From: Cocos nucifera
Taxonomy: Eukaryota > Streptophyta > Magnoliopsida > Arecales > Arecaceae
Reading direction: 5' to 3'
Length of the DNA: 64,000 bases
Assembly: GCA_006176705.1 (NCBI GenBank)
Contig: QRFJ01006018.1
Span: 130,001-194,000, forward strand
Each line of letters opens with the position of its first letter. Position 1 is the stretch's first letter. Both the position numbers and the translations under genes were made by a program. Positions 1 through 15,000 of the stretch are shown here, piece by piece. A model generated the notes under the pieces. The model saw only the letters and a program-made list of their open reading frames with translations. It did no database searches and was not told the origin of the DNA.

Positions 1-60
1 CAACAAAATGTCAAATATCTTTGCATCACCGGCTGCTGCAAATGAAAATTTCTTTAGCTC
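1..60 (-). other. Start of the GIP1-like 3' UTR (cut by the window edge)
   Basis: This sequence follows the TGA stop of the GIP1-like gene on the minus strand. No poly(A) signal is visible before the window ends, so the transcript probably continues outside. Confidence 0.6.
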
Positions 61-3000
61 TCAATGATTATTGACCCAATTGACCGGCGCATGTTGTGGC
101 TGCTGATATATGCCTGCAGGAGTGCCGGCCACTTCAATGGCTCCAGATGTGGCCTGAGACTGCGGGAGCAATGGATGAAAAGAACTGGCAGCTACTGTCT
201 GGGTGGGTTGGTAGATTCCAGTGAAGGAGCCATGGCCAGCCTGTGTTGGTGTAAATGTCACATGCTGTCCCTGAGGAGGGAGATTGTAGAAAGAACCAGC
301 CTGCAGACTAGATACGTCCCTCCCAGGTGTGGGAATCCACACGGTTGGAACTTCACTCTGGTAATAACAGAAATTCAGATACAACTGAAAACATGCAGGA
401 CAGGAATAACACAACACACGATGTTAACAAAATTCTCTAAATAAAATATTTAAATAACATATAATCAAAATCTAATATCATCTTAAAGGAGGCCTGATCC
501 CAAGTAAGCTTCTGGTCAAGCCGAAATGGAATATCTACATCAACAACACATCATCCCTAAAAAAAAGGCATGAAACAAAAAAAAATGTGACAGAAAGAGT
601 CACAATCATATTAGTTCTCAACTACTCAACTAACTGTACATTTGTTGTAATCAACAACCATTAACTTCATGTGAAAAAAAATTAAGACATAGTAGTAGAT
701 TCAGGATGTCCAAGGAATGCTGCTTCCTAAGCAACAAGACATGAGTCTCCACAGAAAAAGGTATTCTAACATAAGTCAAAAGAATCTTGACTCCAAAAAT
801 ATAAAATAGATAAGTATACTGATACATGGGTAATTAAGTGGTGTCTAATATGCTAAGACTTGCATTTGCAAGTTGTAACATAGACATCTCATTTCTCGTA
901 TATGGTGGCATCCACATTAGCATTTGTTATCAATGACTATTTAATAGGTGATTTTTGTGAGTTAATGATGCAATACTAGATACTTTCTTTTTTTTTTTTT
1001 TGATTAAGCAACACTTGAACATACCAGTAAATTGCTGACAGGTTGTATTTACGCAGAGTGCATCAAATTAGGGTATCATATGAAGACAACTTGCAATTTG
1101 AAGCACATAGGATCTGGAGAGCAAACTCTGCATGTGGTCTGCTAATTTAGTAAAACCAAAAGATATAAAATGTAAACAATAATATAAATATATATGAAGG
1201 TCTCCCCGTAGAATTGACTGACTGGTTCGGGAAACAAGCTACTTATACTGGTACATATATTGACATAGTACCATACTATAACACAGTATGCCTCTTGTTG
1301 CCAGCTCAGCAAAATAGTGGTGCAATACCAAGCATTGGTACCTTACCAAACCTTCTTGGTATTATCTGATATGGCTGGTGGTAACCAACACTTAAATCTT
1401 CACTTGGAATTAACCACTTCAGGAACAAGAAAACTGTAATCTGGACCTTACAATCAAAATTCAACCAACCCTAGAATTGATCTTTTTGCTGACTAATGAA
1501 CTTGCTAGATGGACTTTTTTATCTCAAGAAATCTAGAGGACAGATTACTGTTCATATGGAGACATAACTAGATCATAGTCAACCCACCATAACGGCATAA
1601 CTGCTAATATCAACTGCAGTTTCATGTGTGTCACCAACTCACTGACTATAAAATCAACCACTTAATCGACAATAACTTGACCAGCATCAGGAGTCAAGTA
1701 TCCCTTGATACACTCCTTAGATCAAAAGGAAAAATTCAAAAAAAAAAAAAAAAAACACATTTATCTGAGATGCTTTTTTAATATAGTATGACATGCTAAC
1801 CTAAAAAAGAACAATATTGTACCATGAACTGTGCTCGAATTTCAGGTAAACTAATCCAGTGAAGGGTTCAACGACTTATCAAACAATGAACATTCAATAA
1901 GCAATCACCAAAGATGCATTATTTATAACTAGGTTCAAAGTACAAGTTTATACAAGGAATGTGGAATTTAATCTTCGAAAAGAAACCAAAAGTCAAACTT
2001 GTTCTTTAGAAAGTGAGTTGACAACAATCAATTGTCATCACGGCACTTATGAATCAGGCCACATGGGTGGATATGTGGGCAACTTGAGCTTATATAGGTG
2101 TCTAGCAGCTCATTATGTTGCCCAACCCCCACCCAAAGCAGTCACCAGATTGCATTTGCATTACGGGATGCATATGCAGCCATCCAGACTGCAATTTGAA
2201 TACTGGTTTCTCAATTATTGAATCTTCATTAAAATTTTGCATCACAATAATTATTCTTTTACCATGTGATTTCCCATTTGAATTAACTCTAATAATGGAC
2301 GTGGATAATTTATGATAGCATCTTAGCACATAATTTTCAGTTATTTTTGCAATTTAGCTGCAAAAGAATCTTAGCAACATGAAGAGGGGCAGTCCTTGCA
2401 AGTGCAACAGCAGCTTATCTATGCCTTCTACTGAAATCAGCCTTCAGAAAAGGGTTCAAAGACAAAAGACCCAAAAAGAGAAACTTCACCTTAAGCTTTA
2501 GCTTTGGAGAAGGACTAACTAGTCACTCAATAACTACATCAAAGACATCTTGCAAATTAATCAAGATTACTATTAAAAAGCGTTTATTGAAAAAGAAGAA
2601 AAAAACCATCAAGACAGCAAAATTTTGTCAACATGTATCTGCCAAAAGAATGGTGAAAATGATAACTTCAGAACCACAAGGGGCCTTCAACAAAATACGA
2701 TTACAAGTCCCCAACCAGTAAAAGACATGAATAACATTTGACGTGCACTAATGCCCACTTTTGCAGGCTAGCTGCAAATGATAGATATATGATTTATGAA
2801 ATGGTAATAAAGTGAATGTTAATAAGGAGCCTGTAGAAATTAAAGGATCAGAAAATAAAAGCTTGTCCAAACAAGTTAGTGGTTTTGAATGAAACATTAT
2901 CACAGAGCATAACATGGAAGAAGAATACCCTCATCTATATCTGGTAGAGCAGTGACCAAAAAAAAAGGGAAAATTGAGGAAAGAAATCTTCAAGAAGCAC

Positions 3001-6000
3001 CTTAAGACATGTTGTACCCCTGACAAGAGCCTCTTTCCATCCTCAAAAATGGCGGAATTTAAACCCTCTCTCAAACATATGGTTCTACTAAAGAGAGCCT
3101 CTTCTTCTAGATCAAATTGTTCTCTACATCTCTTGACCATGCAGCTCCTTCAAAATCTTGTGGCCGGGCCCCTCGAACTTGGAATTTTTTGGGTAAATTC
3201 ATATATCTGCTTCTCCAACACCTACCCCCTCTCAATCAATACTCCCTTCTCAACCACCTGCTTGATCTACCTGACAGCATCTCTGAGAAAAATCTCAGAC
3301 ATGCCTCCCCTCCATTTTTTTGGTAAGATAATATTTGGACTATGTAATGCTGTACCACCCATACCGTCCCGTCCTCTCCCATATCAATCTCGTACCGGTA
3401 TGCCGTTTTGGAGCATACCGATACTATCATACCGTACCGAACCATGTACCAACATTATAGTAGAATTTTATTGGTACGAGGTCCAGTATTGAGACTGTGA
3501 ACCTTGATTTGGACTTCTATTACATTTGGTGCAGTGGAAATCTGCATGCCTTACAAGGAGTTAAACTTCTAACGATCCTTTATGAACTACAATTCCCTTA
3601 TACATCATTTTAGGAAAAGATATGAAAAACCAAAACATACAAGAAATATGCAACAGTAGTGCTTTAGAGAGTTCAAGAGTACACAGGAGGAAGGAAAAGG
3701 ATACAAGACAGTCAAGGTTATGACGAGAAGCTAAAATTCTGTTTTGGAGAGATAAACCCCTATTTCTATATTTGAAACTCCAAAGTCTTCCACAACAACA
3801 CCCCCCCCCCCCACCCCCAACCGCCCCCGGGCGCAGGTGAGCGCACACATTTTGGTTATTTTTATGGATACAAAAATTATCATAGATTTGTAATCTTATT
3901 TTTAGGTAAGTAAAATACTGATTAAATCTTATAGAAATTGCTTAGCTTGCTAAGTTCGAGCTCTGGTTAAGTTGTTAAATAGTTTAATTTACTATTTACC
4001 ACCACCACCATGACGAAATATATTGTTGTTAGGCTACATAGTTTCTCCTTTGATTTTAAATGTCATAGTAGTATCAACATGCTAAACAGCCAAAGCTTAC
4101 CATGATCGACTGATTTGCACATTTGACTACTGCACCATTGGATTTAATTTTCCTTATCAAACTGTGAATCTTCCCCAGCACTAAAACAGAATGATAGCAC
4201 TCACATCCAGACGATAAACAAGATATCGGTGTACACCTCCCAAACCCATGAAAAAGCATATTTCCGCCTCTGGCCTGACAGTTGCATATTAACACCTGGA
4301 CATATCTTCACAATCAAGCATCACTCCCACCAGATTTTCAAAACTCATTACATTAAAAATCATTTGATATTGATGTCTCTAAGATAATTTCACCTCTCAG
4401 ATCTTCAGAGAGATCCACTTCCTAGCTTTGCACTCAAATCTGCGCCAGTGCATGTTTGCAATTCAGGCAACTACACTAAAGTGTTTTCATCTTCTTTTTC
4501 CCTTCACAATTTTTTCTAGCTATTATTGTTATAATTAAAACAAAAAAAGAGCAACCTCAGTCAATAGGTGCCCACCTTGATGATTACATCAAATTTGAGT
4601 ATGGCGGAGTTAGTGCTTCCCTTTGACTTCTTATATCTTATTTAATAAATAATTTCCATATTTGGAATATAGGTGTCTTTTAAATACTCATTATATTTAT
4701 TGTTTTTTAATTATTAATCTTAGGGCCAACTTGACCTCTAGGCATTTTACCTAGGCACTGAACTAGTGCCCAGGCACTAAGCAGACCCCAGGCCACCCAT
4801 AAGTCATCTATAGCCTTTAAAAATATTGCTGGTGATCAACAAAACCCTACTCTTGAAACTTCTTATCTAAAATTCCTTGAAAATACCCCAATCCAAATGG
4901 ACCACATTAGAAATGAGTATTGCAATCTTCTAAAACAATGGCTTCTGTAGCTACCGTACAACAAAAACTTTAGTCAATCTCCCAGACATATTCATGTCCA
5001 AGTTTCTAATAGCAGTTCCTTTCAGGCTCAGATGAAAATGTCATACGATGTTCCAAGATTATTCTTTCGTAATTCAAGCCTCAAAACTTTAAACGTACTT
5101 GAGGTGTTCTCACAATGCGCTAGAAGTGACTATTGACAAGTTCAAAGTTTATCAACATGCTGGAATACACAGCATTATATGGAATGCATGAGGTTGAGTG
5201 ACTAGTACAGGCATGCAACATTATATTATTTAACAGAAATAAAATGTAAATAATTACATAATCAACTTGTAAACATATTTTAATCCCTAAGCAACAAATA
5301 TGCCCGAATGTTTCTAATTTACCCATGGAAAGCAGCAGCCAAATGTCATCTGTAACATACTTCATGAAACATAAAAAGCATGGGATAGCAGAGAAATGTA
5401 TAAACTATTAAACTATGGTTGAAATGGTAATCTAAAAGTGTTGGTGTTAATAAACAAGGATACTGTCTAAGATCTTGTAAACAAATTTCTCTGTTGTTTC
5501 CTTTATTCATTTAAGTCCTTTGCCTAATATAAAGTTTTCAGTTATTTAATATATTGAAACAGCAGAACTCATATTTTAAGTTGAAAGTGGAAGAAAGCAC
5601 CTGTTGACCATCAATGTTGGCATTATTTTCTTTTAACTGCATGGTACCATCCTCATTGCCAGTTGAGCTTCCAGATGCCATAGCAGGAGTGGGACTATAA
5701 CTGGCTGGACTTGAAGTGTGCATGCTGAAGCCAATTGGCATTTCAGTATGGGTTGGATTACTGTTGTTAGTTGGAGGCTTGTATTGAGAGAGTGAATACT
5801 TGACAGGATTTGCAGCAGCTGCAGCTGCTGGAGGCAGATACATACTTCCAGTGGGAAGTTGCTGGGGGAATGCAGCGTTGCTTAAAAAATGGTGAAGAGT
5901 TGGGGGTGGAACATAGAATGGTGAGAAATACTGACTACATGGATGGTAGTTAGGAGGATAATGAGATAAGTGTACACCAGCAGGCTGTCGAAAGACAGGC

Positions 6001-9000
6001 ATTGGTTGTTGGTTGATGGCAAGAGAGCTCGGAATAACTCCAGTAGCTTGGGTTGCATGCAGGGTCGGTTCTGTTGAGGACAGAACTGAAGAATTCCCAC
6101 TCTGGAATGGGAGGGGGAAAAACATATGAGCATCGGTAAACTAATGATTTTAACACAAGGATGCAAAGAAGGAAAAAAGGTAAACTTTCACTCAGAAACC
6201 TCAGAGAAATTTGTAGAAATGTCACTGGTGTGCAATTTAAAAACCAGAGACTTTCAGTTAGAATTAACAAAAATAATGTATTACCAATTTGTGCAAGCTG
6301 CCATCAGAAAAATCTAGTGGCAATTTGTTTTCATTTCTTTGAAAGATGTAAGACAAGAAAGAGATGACAAACTTCATAAATTTTCTCAGCTACTCAAACA
6401 CCATAAATTTACATGATTGAGAGGATGCAAACATTTGTCAAGACCTTTGGAAATCAACAAAAGATATAATTTCAAAATATCCAATTGTATATACGAAAAT
6501 TTGTACAGGGATATGAAAACCTTAAGCTCAATTTCAAATAACATGGGGAAGCTTGCTTAGCTAAGTGATATTAAAGACAGGAAAATGTGAGGGCACTTTC
6601 TGGTTCTTATGTATTTTAAAAAAAATGATAAAGAATGCTTGTAACTCATACCTCCTGCTGAGACTGGCCAGTCTGAGGATGTAAGATTGCAATGCTTCCA
6701 TTGAATTTGGAAGCAGCAGCAGGTGGAAGAAATGGAGAGAAGCGACCATCACCATCAGCAGCAGGTCGATAAATTTGTGGATAGTAGCTTGTAGACGGAT
6801 CAAAATGTTGCTGCACCAGAATAGATGAATATCAAATATCTAACTTTAATTGTATTAATCAAATACAGAGATTGGAACACAAGAACCAGCAAAAAATGAA
6901 TTTATATGTCAAGTAACAGACATCCTAATCCATCCCCCACCCACCTGGACTAACAATAAATGGAAAATCATGGTTAATATTGCGAATGGAATGAAGTTGA
7001 AAAAGATATCAGTAACTGAATGCACCAGGAAAGAAGAGATTAGTGAAATATAAAATATAAAATATAAATTGATAGAAAAGAAGCTCTATGCCTAAATTAA
7101 GTCCAGGCACATCACCCGTATTCAATGACCAAGCATTTACAATAACCACCCAATATGGATATTTTGGCTGTATGGCTTGGGCTTCTCATATGGGACAAAG
7201 TTATCATCCTGACAAAGTGAAAGTTCTATGTGGCCTTCAGATCTGCTGCTGACATTGTCCCCAAGACATCTTACCATCCGATGCATGTCGTGATCACTAT
7301 TCAAATGGCTTGATGTCATACAAGGATAAGATTTCAGGTCAAAGCAGGCAGCAAATCCATAGCCAGAATAGAACTTTCAATGTGCATTCTGAAGGTAGCA
7401 GAGTCCTCCAAAGCAGGACATATCTTAACATTGACAGAGCACGGAAAGACCTACAGGTGGGAATTTATTTTTCAGGACAGCAACCGAACAACTGACTGTG
7501 TTAATTTTTCTTAGGGAAAAATTTGAGTGATAAATCACTTTGGTAGCTAAAGAAATTAACTCCCAAGATATACATTAATCCACTAATTCATCAGATTCAC
7601 ATTATGCAAGTTAATATATCTATAAAAGACAAAGTTAGACGAATTTCAATTACTTCTGCAACAAATTAAGAATTTAGACCTTATCTCTTTGGACAGAGGA
7701 ACTATAAATTGTAGATATAAAGCTGCAGCTGAAAAATAATAATAATAATAATAAAAATGTCACATAGCACAAGGTTTGACCAGATTCACAAGCTTTTCCA
7801 GTTGCGGATATGGAGTTCAAATTTTGAACAGTTTGTTGCTTGTTTCATGTAACTACGACAAGTTAGCATACAGAGAAGATATTCATCTGATGTTAAGCGA
7901 GCTTATAGCATCATAAGTTGTAGCAGATAAAATACATGAAAAGTGGTTAAAGACTTACAACAAAGCCTGAGACATGAGAGGCTTCACGTGACTGAGGTTC
8001 AGCACCTTCAACGACTCTAAATTGGCTGCTTGGTACTGGTGGTACTGGTCCAAAATTTGAATAAGTGTGTGCAGGATGAACCACCGAGTACTGAGGACCT
8101 TCAGGGGCTAAACTCGCTTCTGGTTTTGGTGGATCATTTTCCGGTGCTGCAAGGACATTGGAGGAAATTTCTGGCTCCTTGGTTGATATATTTTCTGCAA
8201 TCTGGGCTGGTGGCTGCTGATGATCTGGATAATCTGCTTCTTTAATTGACACATTGTGAAAGCTGCACTCAATACAAACGACCAAATTACTGAGAAGAAC
8301 CACATTCCATTGACAACAAATATGAACAAACATGTGTTCCACACAAGGGGGGAAAGGTCAACAAATGTATTAAGGGGTTTCTGGAGTTTGGGGGAAAGAG
8401 CATTCCTGTTCTTTAGCTCATCGCCTATAGGCCTATTTCTTTCAAAAATATCATACTTATCACTTTAACATGTTCTGCTCGGATGAAGCCATTGCTAAAA
8501 TCCAGTTACTACATTAAATTAATGCTCCCTACATCCAGGACTGGAATACCTCCAAATCGGCAGAATAATGACAACAACTCATTACAAACCATAAATTTGC
8601 AAAGATATTTTTTTAGAAATCATGAGCAAAGAGATCAAAATAAGCATCCAAAGTGAATATGCAATGTTCATTAAAGAACAAAAAGTTAAAACGAAACTAG
8701 CAAGCAAAGGACACTTTAAAAACAAAGAACCATATCTTAGATATATTAGTTTGAAAGATGATAGATACAAGTAACATGCTCTCAGAGGTAACCTAGACAG
8801 ACATTAATGGGTTTGCAGCTTCAATCTTTTAGCATGATGGAGTTCTTTTAAGAGAGAAAAAAATCAAACCTTTGAGGATCTAAATGGTCTCAAATTTAAA
8901 AGGAAAAGGAATGAATTATGCAAAAACTTTATCCATTCAAAACCAAATGCATAATTAATTTTTTTAAAAAAATGAATAAAGTTAAGTCAATAATTTAAGA

Positions 9001-12000
9001 ATATCCAAGGTCTCAAAACTTTCTTATGGAAAAAAAGTTAAAGACACAAATAAAGTTAGACAAAAAATTATTAATGAGAACAGCCAATCACCAGATGTTG
9101 ATTCATGCACTTATGTCAACAATTATTACAATTTAAGCCATCTAGTTCCTGCATGCAAAGACATTCTGGTCATTAAGCAACATTCTAGTCAATTAATCAA
9201 TAAAAACAACAACAACAACAACAATAATAATAGTAAAATCACAGTCAAGTGCATATGAAAGCATGACCATAGTGGAAATGAAGGAGAATTGCAATTGATG
9301 AGTCTTACATTGGAGAAGGTTCTTCAACATTGTCTTTAACCTCCTGAGATGACTCAGACAACAGCATCGAGCTCTTGTCGCTATCAGGATCATTTGCAAA
9401 CCTCATAGTCAGCCCAAAATTGGCATCAAAACTTCCAAAGTTCAGACCAGTTATTTGAGATTGTGAAACCTGAAGATGATTTGGAATGATAACATGGGTT
9501 TCTGAAAACTGCAGCTCCTCTAGCTTGTCCTGCAGCTTCGAAATAGTGTTCTTGGAAGGGGTAGAACTTGATGCAGGTAGTGAGGGAGCAACAGTTTCTG
9601 CAGATATAGGTTTAACTTCAGAAGTGCTCCATACACCAGAGGCCTGAGCAGAATTCACGCTCGTTGGTTTCGGTTTCCACTCTTTGGCAGGACCAACTGC
9701 TGAATGTAAATTGTCCAAACAACTCAGACTAGGCAGGAGGAACATTCTTAAACAGATTATATTCAACAGTAAACTAATATAAACAAAGAGATGAGAGGTT
9801 GCTGAAAACTAAGAAACCAAGTAGGAGAAGGGGAGGAAAAAAATCAGACTAAATAGATGCATTTGTTAAATCTGTGTAGAATTAGTTCATTCAAATAATC
9901 CGGGTAGACCTTGCATAATTACATATGATCATGAAAAGGAATGGTGCATAAATGAGAGCAAAAGATCAACTATGCCGTCACATCTCATCTATCGACCAAT
10001 GCTATATGAAATGTGGCAGCAAAACCTATTAAAAAGTTGGTGACTTGAGCAGTTGTTTGCCAGAAAGTGGATAGATTATCCTAACCTAATATGACTGCCA
10101 GATAATTTGATATCATATGTCCGCAAGCTAACCCAACTGAAAGGGTATAGCAGGTCAATAATGAAAATGCAAGAAAAATATCATCTAGCACTAGCCATAA
10201 AAGAAAAGGGGCAGCCACGAGGCCTTACTCCTGCAGAGAGGTTAATTCCGTGTTTCAAACCCATGACCTCCAAATCACAATGGAGCAACCTTGCAAGGTT
10301 CACCCTCATCATCAAGCACTACCCACAAGAAACTAAATCTTACAAAACAAATTATTCTGCAATTTCATCAAAATTTAATTTGTTAATAAGGTTTTTTACA
10401 TCCTTCAGGTTGCATGGTTACAATTATACAATTCTTTAAACCATCAACCTGAAAGGCTCCTCTTACATTCTGTTCAAACATCAACTCATAAAGTTAAACT
10501 CAAATTTACCAGTTAACAGTTAGTACTGATGGTTACACAACCATCTCCTGCATGTCTGGTGGAGCTAAGTAGCTTTTAAGTGACATCAAGATGTCAATGC
10601 ATGTCCATGCAGCTCAAGGCTATCACATAAAGGGGTAATCACACAAAGGCACTGGTGTGAAATTGCCATCCAGGCATCAGTTTCATAGGCAATCTTATGA
10701 TTAGCTGATTAAAATCACATACTGACATACAAGTCTGATTGTATGATGACCAAGGTCCAAGTGTAAGATGAGTATCCATATTGTGACACTTTTGCTAATC
10801 ATACAAATCCAGAATATTAAAATTCATGCCCAGGAAGTAACAAGGTAACAAAAATACAAAAACCTAGAAGTAACATTTAGTATGCTTCTCAAAAGAAAAC
10901 AGTCAATACATGCTCCATACTCCTAATCATAACTTAATTATTGGAGAACCATGTTTTAACATGTAGAGAAAGATCTTTTAGAAGGGTAAGTAAGAAGTTG
11001 AAAGCTATTCTTATGACAAGAAAGAAGGTCAGTGGTGCCATACTGAACCACCTGGTTTGGGTGTACCAAGACATACCGGAGGCTAGCTGGGATGGTTCCA
11101 TCCTTCAGATTGAAAAACCCGCAAGGGAGGGGAAGAGGGAGAAGGAAAGAAAGGAAATGAGAGAGAGAGGGACAGTGGGGCTGGCAGAGCGCAAAAGATG
11201 TGGAGGGAGGGGAGCCCTCTCTCCTCTGCATTGCCAAAATAGGGGCACAGCCCATGTCTCGTTTCAAAACAGGGGCTTTGGCCCTTCTTTTTTTAATATT
11301 TTTAAGTGAAATTCGGACTGGCTGCCAACTTCACTTATTATTTTCTCTTCTTTTTTTTTTTGAATTTTTTAATATGATCTAGCTTTACTTTAAAAAAATT
11401 TTTAAAAAAAAGCAATAAGTGAAGTTGGCAATGGTTGCACTCAAAATTTTATGAGTATTTACTTTGGGGAAATCTGGAAGAATTAAAATATTGCCTTGGA
11501 AAGAATATCAGAGGGCAAGGAACTTTTTTTTTTGCGACATATTTTTCACTTTTCTCATAAAGATATGAATTTTTGTTTATCCTTCATTTTGGTGTTTAGG
11601 TATTTGATTCCTTACAACCTCATCAAGTTGAGCCAAATTTCAAAAAGAAACTGGCCATGCTTAATGTAGCTTTTGATGCTTGACACTAATAATACAGGAA
11701 TTCATGGTACGGTGCACATATTAAGGATTCCATGGCTATTCATGCTATGTTGTCCAACAAGTGAATATGGATGTTAAAAATGCAATGAGCTTGTCAAGCG
11801 GGAGCCATGTATATTGTCAAAAAGGATGGTCCATCTTCTTGGAGTACCACTGTACAATCTCAGATGTTTCCATGGTTTCCAGACCTTTTTGAGTTGCCCA
11901 TTATAAAAGCATATGTATATACGCGTAAACACGCATACATGCATATATAGCTTATGCGTATCTGTGTGTGAAAACCCTGGACTCCAGCAGGCCAACCCAT

Positions 12001-15000
12001 AATATCTTTATATTTTATCCCTATATTCCAGATACTTCAATGTAGAGCTATAATCACAGGCCTTGCATTCCTGATTAAAGCATGTGCAAGGCACATATAG
12101 ACACTAGTACTTCATAAAGTGTGAGGGGAAGACAATAGAAACTGACGATGGCAAGGAGAACACATCAAAGATTAATTTAATATCATTTACAGCTTGCACA
12201 CATACTCTCTTTCAATATATGGATTAACTGCCTCTTCCGTATATCCAAACTCTCATACAAACCATTATAAACACACTATACTTTCTCTTCCACATCTTAA
12301 AAATAAAAGATAGGAAGTAGGAAATAAGAGAAATCATTCCAGAAGATTGACAGATCTTAAGTTAAAATGGCCAAAACTCCAAGTTAACCTTCAACTCCCA
12401 TATCCCACCCTCTCCTATTGGCTTTGTTAATGTACTATATATATATACCTAGATAGGGCTTGAAATGATCTTTCAAGGAAAATCAACATCAAACTTCTCG
12501 GCACAGTTTGCTCACTGTTAGACTAGATAAGAACAGTTCGTGGTAGCAGTTTGTTCTGGAGGAAGAAAAAGGCATTGGATATTGTACCTTTCTGAGGACC
12601 ACTTAGTGGCTGTGATCTGCTGCTGTAATTAGAAGATGGCCTACTGCCCACAGAGACAGTGGTAGAAGAGGAAGATCCATCTTGTGATGAAATTTGGATC
12701 ACATCAAGTCCATTAGATTTGCTTTGCATCCTTCCTTGTTTGTTAGAATCACCCAATTCTGAAGAATTCTTTCCATTTATAGATGATAACTCCGAACTAG
12801 CAACATCACAAGATGCAACTCTGTTGATGTCTGTCACTCCAGGTGTCTGTTGACTCCCAACTTCACGGACAATGGCACCAATAACACCTGGAATGCATGC
12901 ATCACCAGATGGCACCAGCACAGGGTCTGAGGCTGATGCATATACTCTTGATACAGTTGTTGTTGTTCTAGATGATACAAACTGGTCAGAATTAGGTATA
13001 GACTGGCCAGATGCAGAAACACATTTTATGTTGCCCGGTAGCTGCGTCACCATTTTATTTATTTCAGTGGTAGAACATTCCTCTACTGAGGTGTTAACAC
13101 TGCCACCAGAATTTTGGCATGGACCTCCCTTTCCCAAAATCTGGTATTCCATCCTGGTGGAACCATTATCCAGGCCAGCTACAGAGCTGAGAAAATAATC
13201 TATGATAAATCTCAAATATGCAAGATAAAGAGAGTGCTTCGAACTCAGAAACCATGAAGGAAATGAAGATGAAAAAAAAATTGAATAATCAAATATTATC
13301 TTCTAAGATATTATACCCATAAATTATTAAAAAAATCCCTACAACACATCATGAGCACCAAAGAAATCAGTACCAACACATGCAGCCTGTTTAGACAATC
13401 AAACTGAATAAACCATGCATTATCTTAGAGCAGCTGAGAAAACCATAAATTCTTTGAAAATGAAGACAAAGAATAACATCAAACACAAAAAGACTAACTT
13501 TGGTGAATTATCTATCAATCACAAAGTGCGGATCCACTAACATATGAGTAATAACAGAAATATGAATGCATCAATAAAGATATGTATCTTTAACTGTCAA
13601 AATACTTCCTGAATGAGCATCAGCACATAACTAAGATTATAATGATGCCCCTGCAGTTTGCAGGGTGTTGCAGGAATATGGGAACCATGAAAACCAGCGA
13701 GTAAAACAAACCACACAAGAAGCTATACCTACTGCAACATTGTCATAGCAGCTTGGCATGGTATCCTTCAATACTGACATTAAGTTGCCATACATTAAAA
13801 TAGTTTCATCAATAGAATGATTTTAAAAATCAACAAATTAGTTATGTCAGTAGCTTGTCAAATTCTACAAATTAGACTGATATTAGGAACCAAGCATGCG
13901 TGCATACATGCACAAAAATTCTTGCCTAAAAATGGACTTGGAACTGCAAGCAGACAACAGAATGACAAAATAACCTATTGTGCAGGTTGCAAAAGAAGAT
14001 TACTTTGAGATGCATGCAGAACAACTGAGAGACAAGTACCTTGATATAGTGGTAGCAGACTTATTTCCTGTGTCATGAGTCGTAGGTGAAGATGAAGATG
14101 TGATGCTTTTATCTGTGCTTCGATTGACACCATTTTCCTTTCCAACACCAACATTACTTCCACCTCCAACATCTAACAAGAGATAATCAGTAAGCATGAT
14201 TTACAGCTGTTAAAAAACAAAAAAATAAATATAAGTAGCATAGTTATAATGTTAGGTGCATGTCTTCCAACAAGGATAATTAAACTTTGGAATAATGATA
14301 TTACACAAACTATATAATTGTCATTTTTTCTAGAGATAGTGAAGCAAATTTTCAAGTATTTAACAGAAATATGAAAAGCAAAAGTGCAATTGAATGGTCA
14401 TGTTCGAGGACCAAAAATAATACATTTGATTTGTACAAGGTGTACAAAGTATATGTTTTAAACAACTAGAAAAATGAGAAGCGTTAATTGTTGGTGCATG
14501 TGTGGTGCTCCCAAGCCTTGGAAGACCAAGAGAGGAGCCATGGGCTTGGCTCCAGGATTCTAGGACAGATTTGAATCCTAGAGCTAAGACCAGTTTGGTT
14601 CTAGGGTGGAGATTTGGCCCTCCACGGGGAGGTCCAATGATTTGGGGCTTCAAGGGACTAATTCATGTATGGGCCCGGTTTGGGTCCATGGGAGTGAGAC
14701 TGAGTTAAATTATGGATGTACATGGGCTTAGGGTGAGCTCAATCTCATTGGGTTAGTCATGGAAGTTTTGGGTCAAAGGTTTTGATCCATGTATATAGGT
14801 ATATATATATATATGTACATTGTAACCCTAATTTTAAATAAAGAATCAAAGAGACTCTTTCTCCCTAATCTCTCCCTCTCTCTCTCTCTCTTGTGCGGTA
14901 TAGCTCCAGTTTTGGACACCTCAATACCCTAATTTCCAGGAGCATGAGCCGGTGATCTCATGGGGAGGTTCGGGCTCTGATTTGGCTCAAATCAGAGGTG

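Larger units (their letters stand above)
9700..12587 (-). other. GIP1-like intron 5 (2.9 kb)
   Basis: This intron lies between exons 5 and 6. It contains a truncated Au-like SINE (10209-10313) and a foldback hairpin (11323-11430). The purine-rich ORFs around 10941-11309 have no recognisable protein similarity and look like chance frames in low-complexity GGGA/GAGA sequence. Confidence 0.7.

Noticed and set aside
64..444. 126-codon plus-strand ORF over the last GIP1-like exon
   Set aside because: It is antisense to a well-supported exon and has no recognisable domain.
10941..11309. 122-codon ORF in GIP1-like intron 5
   Set aside because: GAGA/GGGA-rich low-complexity sequence with an overlapping antisense ORF; no domain.
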